From NCBI GenBank assembly GCA_900768505.1, contig CAAGED010000054.1:1-64000 (forward strand): a stretch of DNA of 64,000 nt, in the 5' to 3' direction. Under the pieces are notes generated by a model that was not told the origin of the DNA, ran no database searches, and saw only the letters and a list, made by a program, of their open reading frames with translations. This stretch comes from Lentisphaeria bacterium. Lineage in GTDB: Bacteria; Verrucomicrobiota; Lentisphaeria; Victivallales; Victivallaceae. This document shows positions 43,406 through 51,727 of the stretch, piece by piece. Within the stretch, counting starts at the first letter, position 1. Every line of letters starts with the position of its first letter. A program made the position numbers and the translations under genes.

Positions 43406-44086
43406 TTACAATTTCAACGCATTATACAACGGACATGATTCCAAGTCAAATTTATCGCCGCGACGATAACGAGCCAATATTTTGCGGGACTGTTCTGCCA
43501 ATTCCCGTCGCACTGAACGACGTTCACCCTTGATTCTGGCTATTTTCATCTCGTCATACGCCGTGGTCTGGTGGCGCATCCAGGCGATTACTGCCGCTTC
43601 AGCCCGTTCCGGTAATGAAATCATTTGAGTGCGGGCAACGGTTCCACTGCCTACCGGAGTGGCGTGTTCCGCTACCGCGGAGGCCAATTTTAGTTCGTAA
43701 TCTTTATAACAAGGGGCAAAATTTAAAAATTCTGCTACTGCGCCGGTAAATTCCGCACTGTATTTTTCCTCCTGCTTTGCCCGGTGTCGACGTGAGGAAT
43801 CCAATTTTTTTTGATATGCCGCAGTGGCGCGTTCGGCTGCCAAATCCGCTTGAATTCTTTCAATAACCTCCTGTGGTGCATAAATTCCTAAATTTTCCAG
43901 CCTATTTCTTTTGTGGTGAACCAACTGGTAATATTCATTGGCTGCCTTGATTCGTCTTGTCAACGCGGCATCTCCGCTGGGGGCAAATCCCCAGCCTGGC
44001 GGAATCGGAATATCCTGCGAATTAAGCTTTATTTTTCCCGCAAAATTGCTGCGGAAAACATTGCGATTTTCGTTTTTATCAACCAT
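43406..44086 (-). CDS. DUF2293 domain protein
   Basis: This 226-residue basic protein carries the DUF2293-like pattern near the C-terminus: VAEHATPVGSGTVARTQMIS, LPERAEAAVIAWMRHQTTAYD, IKGERRSVRRELAEQSRKIL, ARYRRGD. The N-terminal two-thirds is charged and helical (RIQADLAAERATAAYQKKLDSSRRHRAKQE). The function of the family is unknown; the basic residues suggest nucleic acid binding. Its stop codon lies within the first bases of composite repeat copy 3. It is convergent with nothing and divergent from dgt. Confidence 0.75.
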   Translation of the reverse strand: MVDKNENRNVFRSNFAGKIKLNSQDIPIPPGWGFAPSGDAALTRRIKAANEYYQLVHHKRNRLENLGIYAPQEVIERIQADLAAERATAAYQKKLDSSRRHRAKQEEKYSAEFTGAVAEFLNFAPCYKDYELKLASAVAEHATPVGSGTVARTQMISLPERAEAAVIAWMRHQTTAYDEMKIARIKGERRSVRRELAEQSRKILARYRRGDKFDLESCPLYNALKL

Positions 44087-44325
44087 AAAATTTTTTTACC
44101 ATTAATTTTTCTTACGCCGCACAATACTTAATTTTTCCATTATACAATGAATCGGTAATATAACACTAAATTTGAAAAAAACCTGAAGAAAAATTTTTTT
44201 AATCATGTTTTATATAAAAATCTGATTTTTTTTATGCTAAGTAGTTGTTCTGAATTTTTTTATGCTTGAAGTTGGCTTTTCCGGTGATAAATTCTCTTAT
44301 ACAAAAAAAATTGAAGGTGTTGTTT

Positions 44326-45705
44326 ATGAACTGGATTGATTTGTTATCCCATAAAAGACTGGGTTGTAACGAAGTTGCGCCGTTGCAAATTGGCCGTTCT
44401 CCGTTTCAGCAGGACTATGACCGCATTATTTTTTCGCTGCCGTTCCGTAAGCTCAGTGATAAAACCCAGGTGTTTCCGCCTTGTGTGAACGATTATGTCA
44501 GAACCAGATTGCCCCATTCGCTGGAGGCGGCCTCCATCGGGCGCTCGCTGGGTGCCGGAGTGGGCGCTTTTGTCCTTAAAAATTGTCAACTGGAAAATAT
44601 TCTGGTTAGTGATTTCGGCGCCGTGGTGGCGGCGGCGACTCTGGCGCATGATATTGGCAATACTCCATTGGGACATTCCGGTGAGGAGGCAATTCGTTAC
44701 TGGTTTGCCAACTCCAAAGTGGCGGCGCAGATAAAATCCGCCATGAGCCGTTCGGAATGTGAAGATATTGCCCGATATGAAGGAAATGCTCAGGGATTCC
44801 GGGTGGTTTCACGGCTGCAGATGAGCGAAAATTATGGTGGAATGCGTTTAACCTGCGCCACGCTGGGTGCGTTTGCCAAATATCCATGTTGTTCACTGGC
44901 GCCGCATACTTTTCCGTTCAGTAAAAAATTCAGTTTTTTTGAATCCGAAAAAAATCTTTTTTCCGACGTCGCCAAATGTTGCGGTTTAATTCAGTATGAT
45001 CCGACAATTTATGCCTGGAGCCGCCATCCGCTGGCATTTTTGGTGGAGGCGGCGGATGACATTGCCTACCGCATTGTGGATTATGAAGACGCATTTGTCT
45101 GCGAATTAATAACTTATGAGCAGTTGGAAAAACACTTCATGCAGATAATCCGGCAGGGCGCGGAGGAATATGTCGAGCCGCTGCGTTCTTTGCAGGAGCG
45201 TCAACATAAGGTTGAATATATGCGGGCGCGGGCGGTGGGAGTGCTGATTGAGCAAGTGATAGGGGAATTTATCAAAAATTACGATGCGATTATGAATGGC
45301 GAATATACCTTGTCGCTGATCAACTCCATTCCGGCCGCGGAAATAATCGGGGAAATTAATGCGGTAAGTTATGAAAAAATATACAAAAACCAATATGCGG
45401 CAGAGAGTGCCGCTGCCGGGTTTGAAATATTCGGCGGACTGCTGGATGTGTTTATTCCGGTGGTGGAGGAGTTGGCGCAGTTGCGAAATGAGGATAAATT
45501 AACCTTCCGTAATCGGGTTTTTGCGCAATTGTTACCCAATTACTGTAAAAAGGTGCATGATAAAAATTGGTGCAATAATGTATACTTGCGGGCAATCGGA
45601 ATTTTGGATTTCATTGCCGGAATGACGGACTCCCACGCCGTCACTCTCTATCAAAAGATAAAGGGCGTTGCATTGCCAGGTTCAACTTTTAAGCCGCATT
45701 GGTGA
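44326..45705 (+). CDS. dgt: Deoxyguanosinetriphosphate triphosphohydrolase-like protein (HD domain)
   Basis: Dgt hydrolyses dGTP (or other dNTPs) to the nucleoside and triphosphate, controlling dNTP pools. The 459-residue protein has the HD-domain motifs: RTRLPHSLEAASIGRSLG (first His), AATLAHDIGNTPLGHSGEEAI (HD pair), and VEAADDIAYRIVDYED (last Asp), with LSDKTQVFP at the start. All metal ligands are visible. The ATG at 44326 has AAGGTG upstream; the extension to 44266 has none. It stands alone, followed by a 234-base gap without gene. Confidence 0.92.
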   Translation: MNWIDLLSHKRLGCNEVAPLQIGRSPFQQDYDRIIFSLPFRKLSDKTQVFPPCVNDYVRTRLPHSLEAASIGRSLGAGVGAFVLKNCQLENILVSDFGAVVAAATLAHDIGNTPLGHSGEEAIRYWFANSKVAAQIKSAMSRSECEDIARYEGNAQGFRVVSRLQMSENYGGMRLTCATLGAFAKYPCCSLAPHTFPFSKKFSFFESEKNLFSDVAKCCGLIQYDPTIYAWSRHPLAFLVEAADDIAYRIVDYEDAFVCELITYEQLEKHFMQIIRQGAEEYVEPLRSLQERQHKVEYMRARAVGVLIEQVIGEFIKNYDAIMNGEYTLSLINSIPAAEIIGEINAVSYEKIYKNQYAAESAAAGFEIFGGLLDVFIPVVEELAQLRNEDKLTFRNRVFAQLLPNYCKKVHDKNWCNNVYLRAIGILDFIAGMTDSHAVTLYQKIKGVALPGSTFKPHW

Positions 45706-45939
45706 TTGAGAATTTAAAAAAATATGATATATTATGTGGGGGTATCCCTGTTAATTGGAAAACTTGGCTGAAAAATATTTCTTGCGTCCGCATCCGCAAC
45801 TTTGTGTGTGTCTGGGCATCTCAGGTGGTCAGACACATGCAGAAATTTCGGTTTCGAAACACAATCTATTTTTTTAGAGCAAACCACTTAATGGAGTTAC
45901 CTTGGATTTACAATAAAAATCCATATTGGAGAAGTTAAA

Positions 45940-46764
45940 ATGCCAGAATTGCCGGAAGTCGAAACCATTACCAATGCATTGCGGCCCTGCCTCTGCGGCC
46001 AGCAGATAAAAAATATTGAAATTTTTTCTCCGGCCATGCGTACGCCGCTGACCCCGCTGCTTAATCCGGAGTTGCGGGGAATGGAAATAACTGAAGTATA
46101 CCGCCGGGGGCGTTACACCATTATAAAATTGGAAAAAAATTTTGTTTTGCTGCTTCATTATGGCATGTCCGGAGTGGTGCGGATGGTGGAGCAGGATGAA
46201 AAACGACGCAAACATGAGCATGTTTCCATGAATTTGGCCAATGGCCGGGCGTTGCGGTTTGAATGTACCAGAAGGTTTAGTATTTTTGAGGTTCACCAAC
46301 TGGAAGATGGCAGACGATATCCGGCGGTGTTGGATGATTTGGGGCTGGAACCACTTAGTGAGGAGTTTACCGGGGAATACCTTTTTAAAGCACTCACTCT
46401 TCGTCGCGGTGCGCTTAAAAGTGCCATTATGGACAATGGCATTGTGGTTGGAATCGGCAATATTTACGCGGCGGAATCCTTGTTTGAGGCGAGATTGTCA
46501 CCGCTGCGCAGTGCTAATACCTTAAACTTGGCGGAGTGCGAAAAATTGGTGGCGGCGGCTAAGCGGATTCTGACCGAAGCCATCGCCGTCGGCGGAACTA
46601 CCATTCATGATTACCGTCAGGTGGACGGCAGTGAAGGAAAATTTGTAAATAATTTGAAGATATATGGCCGGGAGGGGGAGCGTTGTCCGGTTTGCGGTTC
46701 GATTATTGAACAATGCCGAATTGGAGGACGCTCAAGTTGTTATTGTCCCGGGTGTCAGAAGTGA
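45940..46764 (+). CDS. mutM: Formamidopyrimidine-DNA glycosylase
   Basis: MutM (Fpg) removes oxidised purines such as 8-oxoguanine and nicks the strand. The 274-residue protein starts with the catalytic MPELPEVETI (Pro2 nucleophile, Glu3), has a Lys in RYTIIKLEKN, GSSGLGNG-like VVGIGNIYAAESLFEARLSP, and VGGTTIHDYRQVDGSEGKF, and ends with the four-cysteine zinc finger CPVCGSIIEQCRIGGRSSCY then CPGC. Everything fits an active enzyme. GGAGAAG precedes the ATG. It is followed 35 bases later by dus. Confidence 0.97.
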   Translation: MPELPEVETITNALRPCLCGQQIKNIEIFSPAMRTPLTPLLNPELRGMEITEVYRRGRYTIIKLEKNFVLLLHYGMSGVVRMVEQDEKRRKHEHVSMNLANGRALRFECTRRFSIFEVHQLEDGRRYPAVLDDLGLEPLSEEFTGEYLFKALTLRRGALKSAIMDNGIVVGIGNIYAAESLFEARLSPLRSANTLNLAECEKLVAAAKRILTEAIAVGGTTIHDYRQVDGSEGKFVNNLKIYGREGERCPVCGSIIEQCRIGGRSSCYCPGCQK

Positions 46765-46799
46765 CGGGAATTTGGCGGCTGGAGAACGGAGTGTGAAAA

Positions 46800-47789
46800 A
46801 TGAAGAAGCAAGGTGATTTCAGTAAACGTTATCCGGTGCTGCCGGGTCCGCTGGAGGGTATTTCCGGAGCTGCATTCTGCCGGACGGCAAATGAGCTGGA
46901 TTTAATTCCGGCTTGGATTACGCCATTTTGGCGGGTGACCAATGAAGTTGGCGGACGTAAGGCGCTGAATGAATTTGTAGCGCCCTTTATAAACGATGAC
47001 CGGGAGATTATTGTCCAGCTTATCGGGGTGGACGGGCGGCTTATGGGGCGGACAGCGGCGGCGTTTGGCGGAATGGAACATGTCAGCGGTATAAATTTGA
47101 ATTTTGCCTGCCCCAGTCGGCAGGTGGTTGAAAATCAGGGCGGCGGTGGCGCACTGAAATGTATTCCGCTGATGCGGGAGCTGATTGAGCGGATTCAGCA
47201 GATTAATCCGGATTTGCCGTTAAGTTTAAAGGTGCGCAGCGGATTTTTTGACTGGCATGAAATTGAAAACTTTTTGCCAAAAATCACGGTAAATGCCAAA
47301 ATTGATTTTGTGGCAGTACACCATCGCAGTGTAAAGGAGCAGTATGCTCCAGTATATGACCGGCATGAGCGGCTTGATTTCATTGCGGCGGTGGCGGAGG
47401 GGGCAAAAATCCCGCTGGTTTTCAACGGTGATATCAATACGTTGGATGACGTAAAGGGTATTTGGCATGAGTATCCGGAGATTGGGATAATGTCGGCCCG
47501 GGGATTTTTGGCCGACCCGTATTTTTTGCGGCGGGTGGAGTTTATGATTCTCAATTCCTATGACGGGAAAAACATTCCGTCGGTCAAGCAGGGAAAAAAT
47601 ATATTCTACCGGAAGTTTGTGGAATGTGCAAGGCATGATCGGCAAACCCGCTGGCACAACGGTCGATTTATTGAGATCAGTAATTACATTTGGGGCAAGG
47701 AGCAGAATCCGGTATTCGGTATTCTCACGGAGTGCAGCGATTCCTGGGAAGAGTCGATATACGAGCTGGATGACGCCGATGACGAATAA
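46800..47789 (+). CDS. dus: tRNA-dihydrouridine synthase
   Basis: Dus enzymes reduce uridine to dihydrouridine in tRNA using FMN and NAD(P)H. The 329-residue protein has the TIM-barrel motifs INLNFACPSRQVVENQGGGGALK (catalytic Cys), SLKVRSGF, FVAVHHRSVKEQY, LVFNGDI and MSARGFLADPYFLRRV. The subfamily cannot be decided. The stop of mutM is 35 bases upstream. Next comes a rRNA/tRNA methyltransferase gene at 38 bases, so these RNA-modification and repair genes form one transcription unit. Confidence 0.92.
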   Translation: MKKQGDFSKRYPVLPGPLEGISGAAFCRTANELDLIPAWITPFWRVTNEVGGRKALNEFVAPFINDDREIIVQLIGVDGRLMGRTAAAFGGMEHVSGINLNFACPSRQVVENQGGGGALKCIPLMRELIERIQQINPDLPLSLKVRSGFFDWHEIENFLPKITVNAKIDFVAVHHRSVKEQYAPVYDRHERLDFIAAVAEGAKIPLVFNGDINTLDDVKGIWHEYPEIGIMSARGFLADPYFLRRVEFMILNSYDGKNIPSVKQGKNIFYRKFVECARHDRQTRWHNGRFIEISNYIWGKEQNPVFGILTECSDSWEESIYELDDADDE

Positions 47790-47827
47790 GAAAAACATAT
47801 AATTCACCAAATCGGGAGCGGAAAAAG

Positions 47828-49189
47828 TTGAATTTGGAACGCAGAAAATCAGATTGTCAGGCGCGGGGCGCATACGAAGCATTATTGACTACATTGCATG
47901 ATTGTTTTGTGGAGCATCGGCCTTTGGATCGGAGTTTGAATTATTTTTTCCGCAACAATCGGAAATTTGGTTCGAGAGACCGGCAGTTTATCAGCGAGAT
48001 TGTATTTGGAGTTTTTCGCTGGTGGGGGGTATTGCGGCTGCTGGTGGATCGGGAGTCATATCGGCAAATTGAAATTGGCGAAGCGGAATTCGAGCAGATT
48101 TTTGAGCCGGTGGAACGGGCGGCGCTGGTGGTGTCGGCGCAATTGCTGGAACGGGGCAGTGTAACGGAGAGCAACCGGATTTATCTGGATTATTTAAATA
48201 TCGTCAAATCTCCGTCAGTTCCGCTGGATTTGTCATTGAAGGAGCGTCTTAAGTTGTTTAGTAACTTTGTGTTGCCATTCCGACGAACAAATGACGAATT
48301 AATAACGGAAAACGCTTTATTGCCGGAGTTTACCCATGAAATGGTCAATGCGGATTGTGATTTGGAGCGTTTGGCGGAATACTTGCAAAAACGTCCGCCG
48401 CTCTGGCTTCGGGCGCAAAATGGCGACGTGAAGTCACTGCTGGAGAGCCTGAAGAGTGATGAAATTGAGGCGGGTTGCCACCCGTATGCCAAGAATGCGG
48501 TTTGTGTGGAGTCGGCCCGGGTAAATCTTTACACTCAAAAAGATTTTGTCGCCGGAAAATTTGAGATTCAGGATTTAGCCTCCCAGTGCATCGGAGTGGC
48601 AGCGGCGCCCCGGCCGGGGGAGCGCTGGTGGGACGCCTGCGCTGGAGCCGGGGGTAAGTCTCTGCAATTGGCGGATTTAATGGAGCGCAGGGGGTGCGTG
48701 GTTGCCAGTGATATCAGGGCTTACAAACTTGATGATTTGCGGCGGCGCTCCCGGCGGGCGCAATTTCCCAACATTATGTGCAGGGAGTGGGACGGCAAGG
48801 CGCTTCGCCCCCGTCAGTATGAAAAATTTGACGGAGTGCTGGTGGATGCGCCCTGCAGTTGTTCCGGCACCTGGCGGCGGAATCCGGACGGACGTTGGAC
48901 ATTGCAGGCGGCGGAGGTGGGTGAAATGGCGGAACTTCAGCAGCAGATTTTGCAGAAGTGCGCTCCGGCGGTAAAACATGGCGGCAGTTTGATTTACGGC
49001 ACATGCTCGCTTTTCCGGGCGGAGAATCAAGCCAACGTAGAGCGTTTTCTGACCGCTAATCCGGAATTCGAATTGGTGGCGTTTCCCCACCCGCTGAGGG
49101 ATGAGTTGGTCAGTGACGGCATGTTGCAGCTCTACCCCTGGGACGGCAATTGCGATGCCTTGTTTGTGGCGAAAATGCGGCGGCGTTAA
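47828..49189 (+). CDS. RsmB/NOP-family RNA methyltransferase (cytosine-5)
   Basis: This 453-residue enzyme has an N-terminal NusB-like RNA-binding domain (about 1-150) and a C-terminal SAM-dependent methyltransferase domain: WWDACAGAGGKSLQLADLM (SAM-binding), DGVLVDAPCSCSGTWRRNPD (PCSC catalytic cysteine) and GGSLIYGTCSLFRAENQANV (second catalytic Cys). NusB-like N-terminus resembles RsmB, which modifies C967 of 16S rRNA. The start is TTG with GGAG upstream at 13 bases. It is the third gene of the mutM-dus-this gene unit. Confidence 0.9.
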   Translation: MNLERRKSDCQARGAYEALLTTLHDCFVEHRPLDRSLNYFFRNNRKFGSRDRQFISEIVFGVFRWWGVLRLLVDRESYRQIEIGEAEFEQIFEPVERAALVVSAQLLERGSVTESNRIYLDYLNIVKSPSVPLDLSLKERLKLFSNFVLPFRRTNDELITENALLPEFTHEMVNADCDLERLAEYLQKRPPLWLRAQNGDVKSLLESLKSDEIEAGCHPYAKNAVCVESARVNLYTQKDFVAGKFEIQDLASQCIGVAAAPRPGERWWDACAGAGGKSLQLADLMERRGCVVASDIRAYKLDDLRRRSRRAQFPNIMCREWDGKALRPRQYEKFDGVLVDAPCSCSGTWRRNPDGRWTLQAAEVGEMAELQQQILQKCAPAVKHGGSLIYGTCSLFRAENQANVERFLTANPEFELVAFPHPLRDELVSDGMLQLYPWDGNCDALFVAKMRRR

Positions 49190-49223
49190 GCCCTTGATCC
49201 AGTGAAAAGAGGTTGAATGCGTC

Positions 49224-49292
49224 ATGGCAAAATCAAAACCCAAAATGAATTGGAATTCCACGAAGCCGGGTAAAAAAAACGGTTTTTTGTAA
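49224..49292 (+). CDS. Candidate 22-residue basic peptide
   Basis: A short frame starts with ATG after a GAGG ten bases upstream. It encodes MAKSKPKMNWNSTK followed by PGKKNGFL, highly basic. It lies between the RsmB-like gene and the next exported protein. It has no track record of expression; a chance frame cannot be ruled out. Confidence 0.25.
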   Translation: MAKSKPKMNWNSTKPGKKNGFL

Positions 49293-49437
49293 ATATTACC
49301 TTGCAGATGGATAAAGATCGCAATATATTACAGCAACTTTTAGTATTTGACCGTCAAATAATCCAATACTTGACGGCGGATTGCAGGGAAAATTTATTTT
49401 TTACAATAATTCAATATTTTGGGTGGGAGTCTTGAGA

Positions 49438-50115
49438 ATGAAAAAATTTTGGATGCTTCTGATGGCGGTCGGTTTGATGGCCGGATTTAATTTCACGGCA
49501 AAGGCGGAAACGGCGGAAAAAACTCCGGCCGCGGAAGTTGCTGAGCTGGCTTCACCTGATGTGACAACCATGTTTCCAACCAGCGGGCGGGAGCGCAGTG
49601 GTCATTATGTGGCGGAGAGCGACACGCTGCCCTACCGTTTTAAACGGGTGGGAAGATCTTTTTTGCTCTATGTGCCGAATTTAGTGCTGGATGTGACGGA
49701 TTTGGTTTCCATGGAGTTCGGAGTCGGAGCAATGGCGGCGCTGGATTTAAAAATTACGGATTTTGCCCATTTCGGCTTTATCAGCGGTCAGAGCTACTTT
49801 GCCGGGAAGAATTTTAATCGTCAATTGGGATATGGTCGGCATACCGATTATGAGTGCAGCGTCGGCTGGTATTCCGCGCGGACGATTTATTATGACAATG
49901 CCAGCAGTTTGATCAGGCCGATTGCGGTGATAAATGAATCGCTGGAGCCGGTTGATTTGCAGATGGCCGACTATCAGGAGGGCAATCTTGATCCTTGGGC
50001 AGTTGGTGTAAATGTCGGATTGGGAATGGATTTTGCAGTTTATTTCCACCCGACAGCGGTGGTTGATTTAGTGGCCGGAGTCTTCTTTTTGGATGTGGAC
50101 GACGACAACCTTTAA
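49438..50115 (+). CDS. Exported protein of unknown function
   Basis: This 225-residue protein has a signal peptide (KKFWMLLMAVGLMAGFNFTA, cleavage after AKA) and a mature part without recognised family: TSGRERSGHYVAESDTLPYR, FKRVGRSFLLYVPNLVLDVTDL, VSMEFGVGAMAALDLKITDF, GWYSARTIYYDNASSLIRPI, LDPWAVGVNVGLGMDFAVYF. Alternating hydrophobic residues suggest beta strands, possibly an outer membrane barrel-like protein. The GGAG site is nine bases before the ATG at 49438. It is followed by two hairpins and appears to be its own transcription unit. Confidence 0.75.
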   Translation: MKKFWMLLMAVGLMAGFNFTAKAETAEKTPAAEVAELASPDVTTMFPTSGRERSGHYVAESDTLPYRFKRVGRSFLLYVPNLVLDVTDLVSMEFGVGAMAALDLKITDFAHFGFISGQSYFAGKNFNRQLGYGRHTDYECSVGWYSARTIYYDNASSLIRPIAVINESLEPVDLQMADYQEGNLDPWAVGVNVGLGMDFAVYFHPTAVVDLVAGVFFLDVDDDNL

Positions 50116-50141
50116 TGGGTTTAAGGCAGTGGGATTTATTT

Positions 50142-50174
50142 TTCAACCGCACTTCGGGATGAGAAGCGGTTGAA
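50142..50174 (+). terminator. Hairpin after the exported protein gene
   Basis: TTCAACCGC (50142-50150) pairs with GCGGTTGAA (50166-50174). It is not followed by a T-run, so it may be an mRNA-stabilising stem. Confidence 0.4.
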
Positions 50175-50177
50175 TCG

Positions 50178-50230
50178 AAAATCAGGGATGGTTTTTTTCC
50201 ATGCAAATGGCAAATCCCTGATTTTTCGTT
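50178..50230. terminator. Rho-independent bidirectional terminator
   Basis: AAAATCAGGGAT (50178-50189) pairs perfectly with ATCCCTGATTTT (50214-50225), followed by TC then more T residues. The same stem read on the other strand is followed by a T-run as well. Confidence 0.75.
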
Positions 50231-50307
50231 GTTTAAAGATAAATTATCCGGTTTATTTTGGGGAAGGGCGTGTTACAGGGCGCTTTCTCTCTTGCGGCAG
50301 TGATAAA

Positions 50308-51720
50308 ATGGATTGCGGTGCAGGTATGGAAAACAATATTGAAAACAATTTGGATAAGCAGAAACTTGACAATCGCAATATCAGCCAGTTGTTGAGCGAA
50401 CATCGCTACGAGGAGTTGCGACAGGAATTTGCCGAAGCAGATCCGGCGGATGTGGCTGACTTGCTGGATAATTTAGGAAGTGACGAGATTGAGAAGGTTT
50501 TTGCCATTCTGGATACTGAAACCGCCTCCGAGGTAATTGTGGAGATGGATGCTCCAGACCGGGATGAGGTGGTGGAAAACCTGGCTCCGGATAAACTGGC
50601 CGGAATGCTCAGCGAAATGGCTCCCGATGACGCGGTGGATTTATTTAATCAGCTGGACGAGCAGGATCAGAGTTTGGTTCTGCATTTCATGCCGCCGGAA
50701 AAAAAGGACGCCATTAGTGAATTGGCTGAGTACGACCAGGATACCGCCGGCGGACTTATGACGCCGGAATTTTGTGCAGTTTCGGCCAATGCCACGGTTC
50801 AGCAGGCGATTAATTCCATTGCGGAGCAGGTTTTTGCCGACCCGGTAACGATGGTGTTTGTGCTGGATAATGACGGGCGTTTGGCGGGGGCGATACATAT
50901 TTCGGAATTGATTTCAAAATCCGGACGGGCCCTTATCCGGGATATTATCGATGCGCAGAGTGTAATTTACGCCATGGTGGACGAGCCGGCGACCGAGGTG
51001 GCGGACAAGGTGCGCAAGTACGATTTGACGGTAATACCGGTGGTGGACGAAGATTTCAAACTTGTGGGGCGTATTACCGTGGACGACGTAATTGACGTGA
51101 TTGATGACGCCGCCGTGGAGGATATGGCCCGCATGGCCGGTGCGCCGGACTTGGAGCAGCGGTCAATATCGCCGTTGGAGGTTGTCAAATTGCGTCTGCC
51201 CTGGCTGTTGGTGACCATGATGGCCGGTGCGCTGGTGAGTATGATTGTCATGCAGATAAGCAGCAGCAGCAGTATTCCGTTTCTGGCGGCGTTTGTGCCG
51301 GTGATTTTGGGTATGGGCGGAAATACCGGAATGCAGGCTACGGCGGTCACGGTGCGGGGGATTGCGGTGGGAGAAATTGAATTCTCCAAACTTATCAACC
51401 TCTTTCTGCGGGAATTACTGGTGGGCGCCCTGATGGGGGTGGTGTGCGGATTGATTGTGTCGGCGGTGGTGTGGTTTAACATTCGTTATTTAAGTGAGAC
51501 TCCCCAGGATTTCAATGCGTTTCGTTTGATGGCGGTGGTGGCGATTTCCATGTTGTGTGCCATGAGTTTTGCGGCATTTTCGGGGTCGCTGATGCCGATA
51601 ATTCTGCATAAGATGAAATTTGATCCGGCGGTGGCCTCCGGCCCGTTTGTATCGACCGGCAATGACCTTTCGGCCTCGTTGATTTACCTGATAATGTGTA
51701 AAATATTGTTGGAGGGATAA
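50308..51720 (+). CDS. mgtE: Magnesium transporter MgtE
   Basis: MgtE is a Mg2+-gated channel in the inner membrane. The 470-residue protein has the N-terminal superhelical domain (LLSEHRYEELRQEFAEADPADVADLLDNL), a CBS pair (MTPEFCAVSANATVQQAI and RKYDLTVIPVVDEDFKLVGRITVDDVIDVIDD) that senses Mg2+, a linker, and five membrane helices with MAFVPVILGMGGNTGMQATAVTVRGIAVGEI (pore region GNTGMQ). All segments are intact. Starts at 50308 or 50326 are both possible; neither has a strong site. No M-box riboswitch was recognised upstream. It is followed by a glycosyltransferase gene after eight bases. Confidence 0.93.
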   Translation: MDCGAGMENNIENNLDKQKLDNRNISQLLSEHRYEELRQEFAEADPADVADLLDNLGSDEIEKVFAILDTETASEVIVEMDAPDRDEVVENLAPDKLAGMLSEMAPDDAVDLFNQLDEQDQSLVLHFMPPEKKDAISELAEYDQDTAGGLMTPEFCAVSANATVQQAINSIAEQVFADPVTMVFVLDNDGRLAGAIHISELISKSGRALIRDIIDAQSVIYAMVDEPATEVADKVRKYDLTVIPVVDEDFKLVGRITVDDVIDVIDDAAVEDMARMAGAPDLEQRSISPLEVVKLRLPWLLVTMMAGALVSMIVMQISSSSSIPFLAAFVPVILGMGGNTGMQATAVTVRGIAVGEIEFSKLINLFLRELLVGALMGVVCGLIVSAVVWFNIRYLSETPQDFNAFRLMAVVAISMLCAMSFAAFSGSLMPIILHKMKFDPAVASGPFVSTGNDLSASLIYLIMCKILLEG

Positions 51721-51727
51721 GAATTAT

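Larger units (their letters stand above)
42985..43412 (-). repeat. Composite intergenic repeat, copy 3
   Basis: Read on the minus strand it has, in order: the GC-rich block (43412-43355, CCGCCGCGTCAGCGCAATAA), the shared GCGGCCAACTAAGGAGAGCG (43295-43271), the A hairpin (43242-43203), TTACAATCATAATAACATCC, and the D stem block (43038-42992). A central spacer (43040-43180) has no match to the others. It begins directly at the stop codon of the DUF2293 gene. The ordering shows which modules precede the window edge at copy 1. Confidence 0.8.

Noticed and set aside
48677..49261. A 194-codon minus-strand frame opposite the RsmB-like gene
   Set aside because: It is antisense to conserved methyltransferase motifs.
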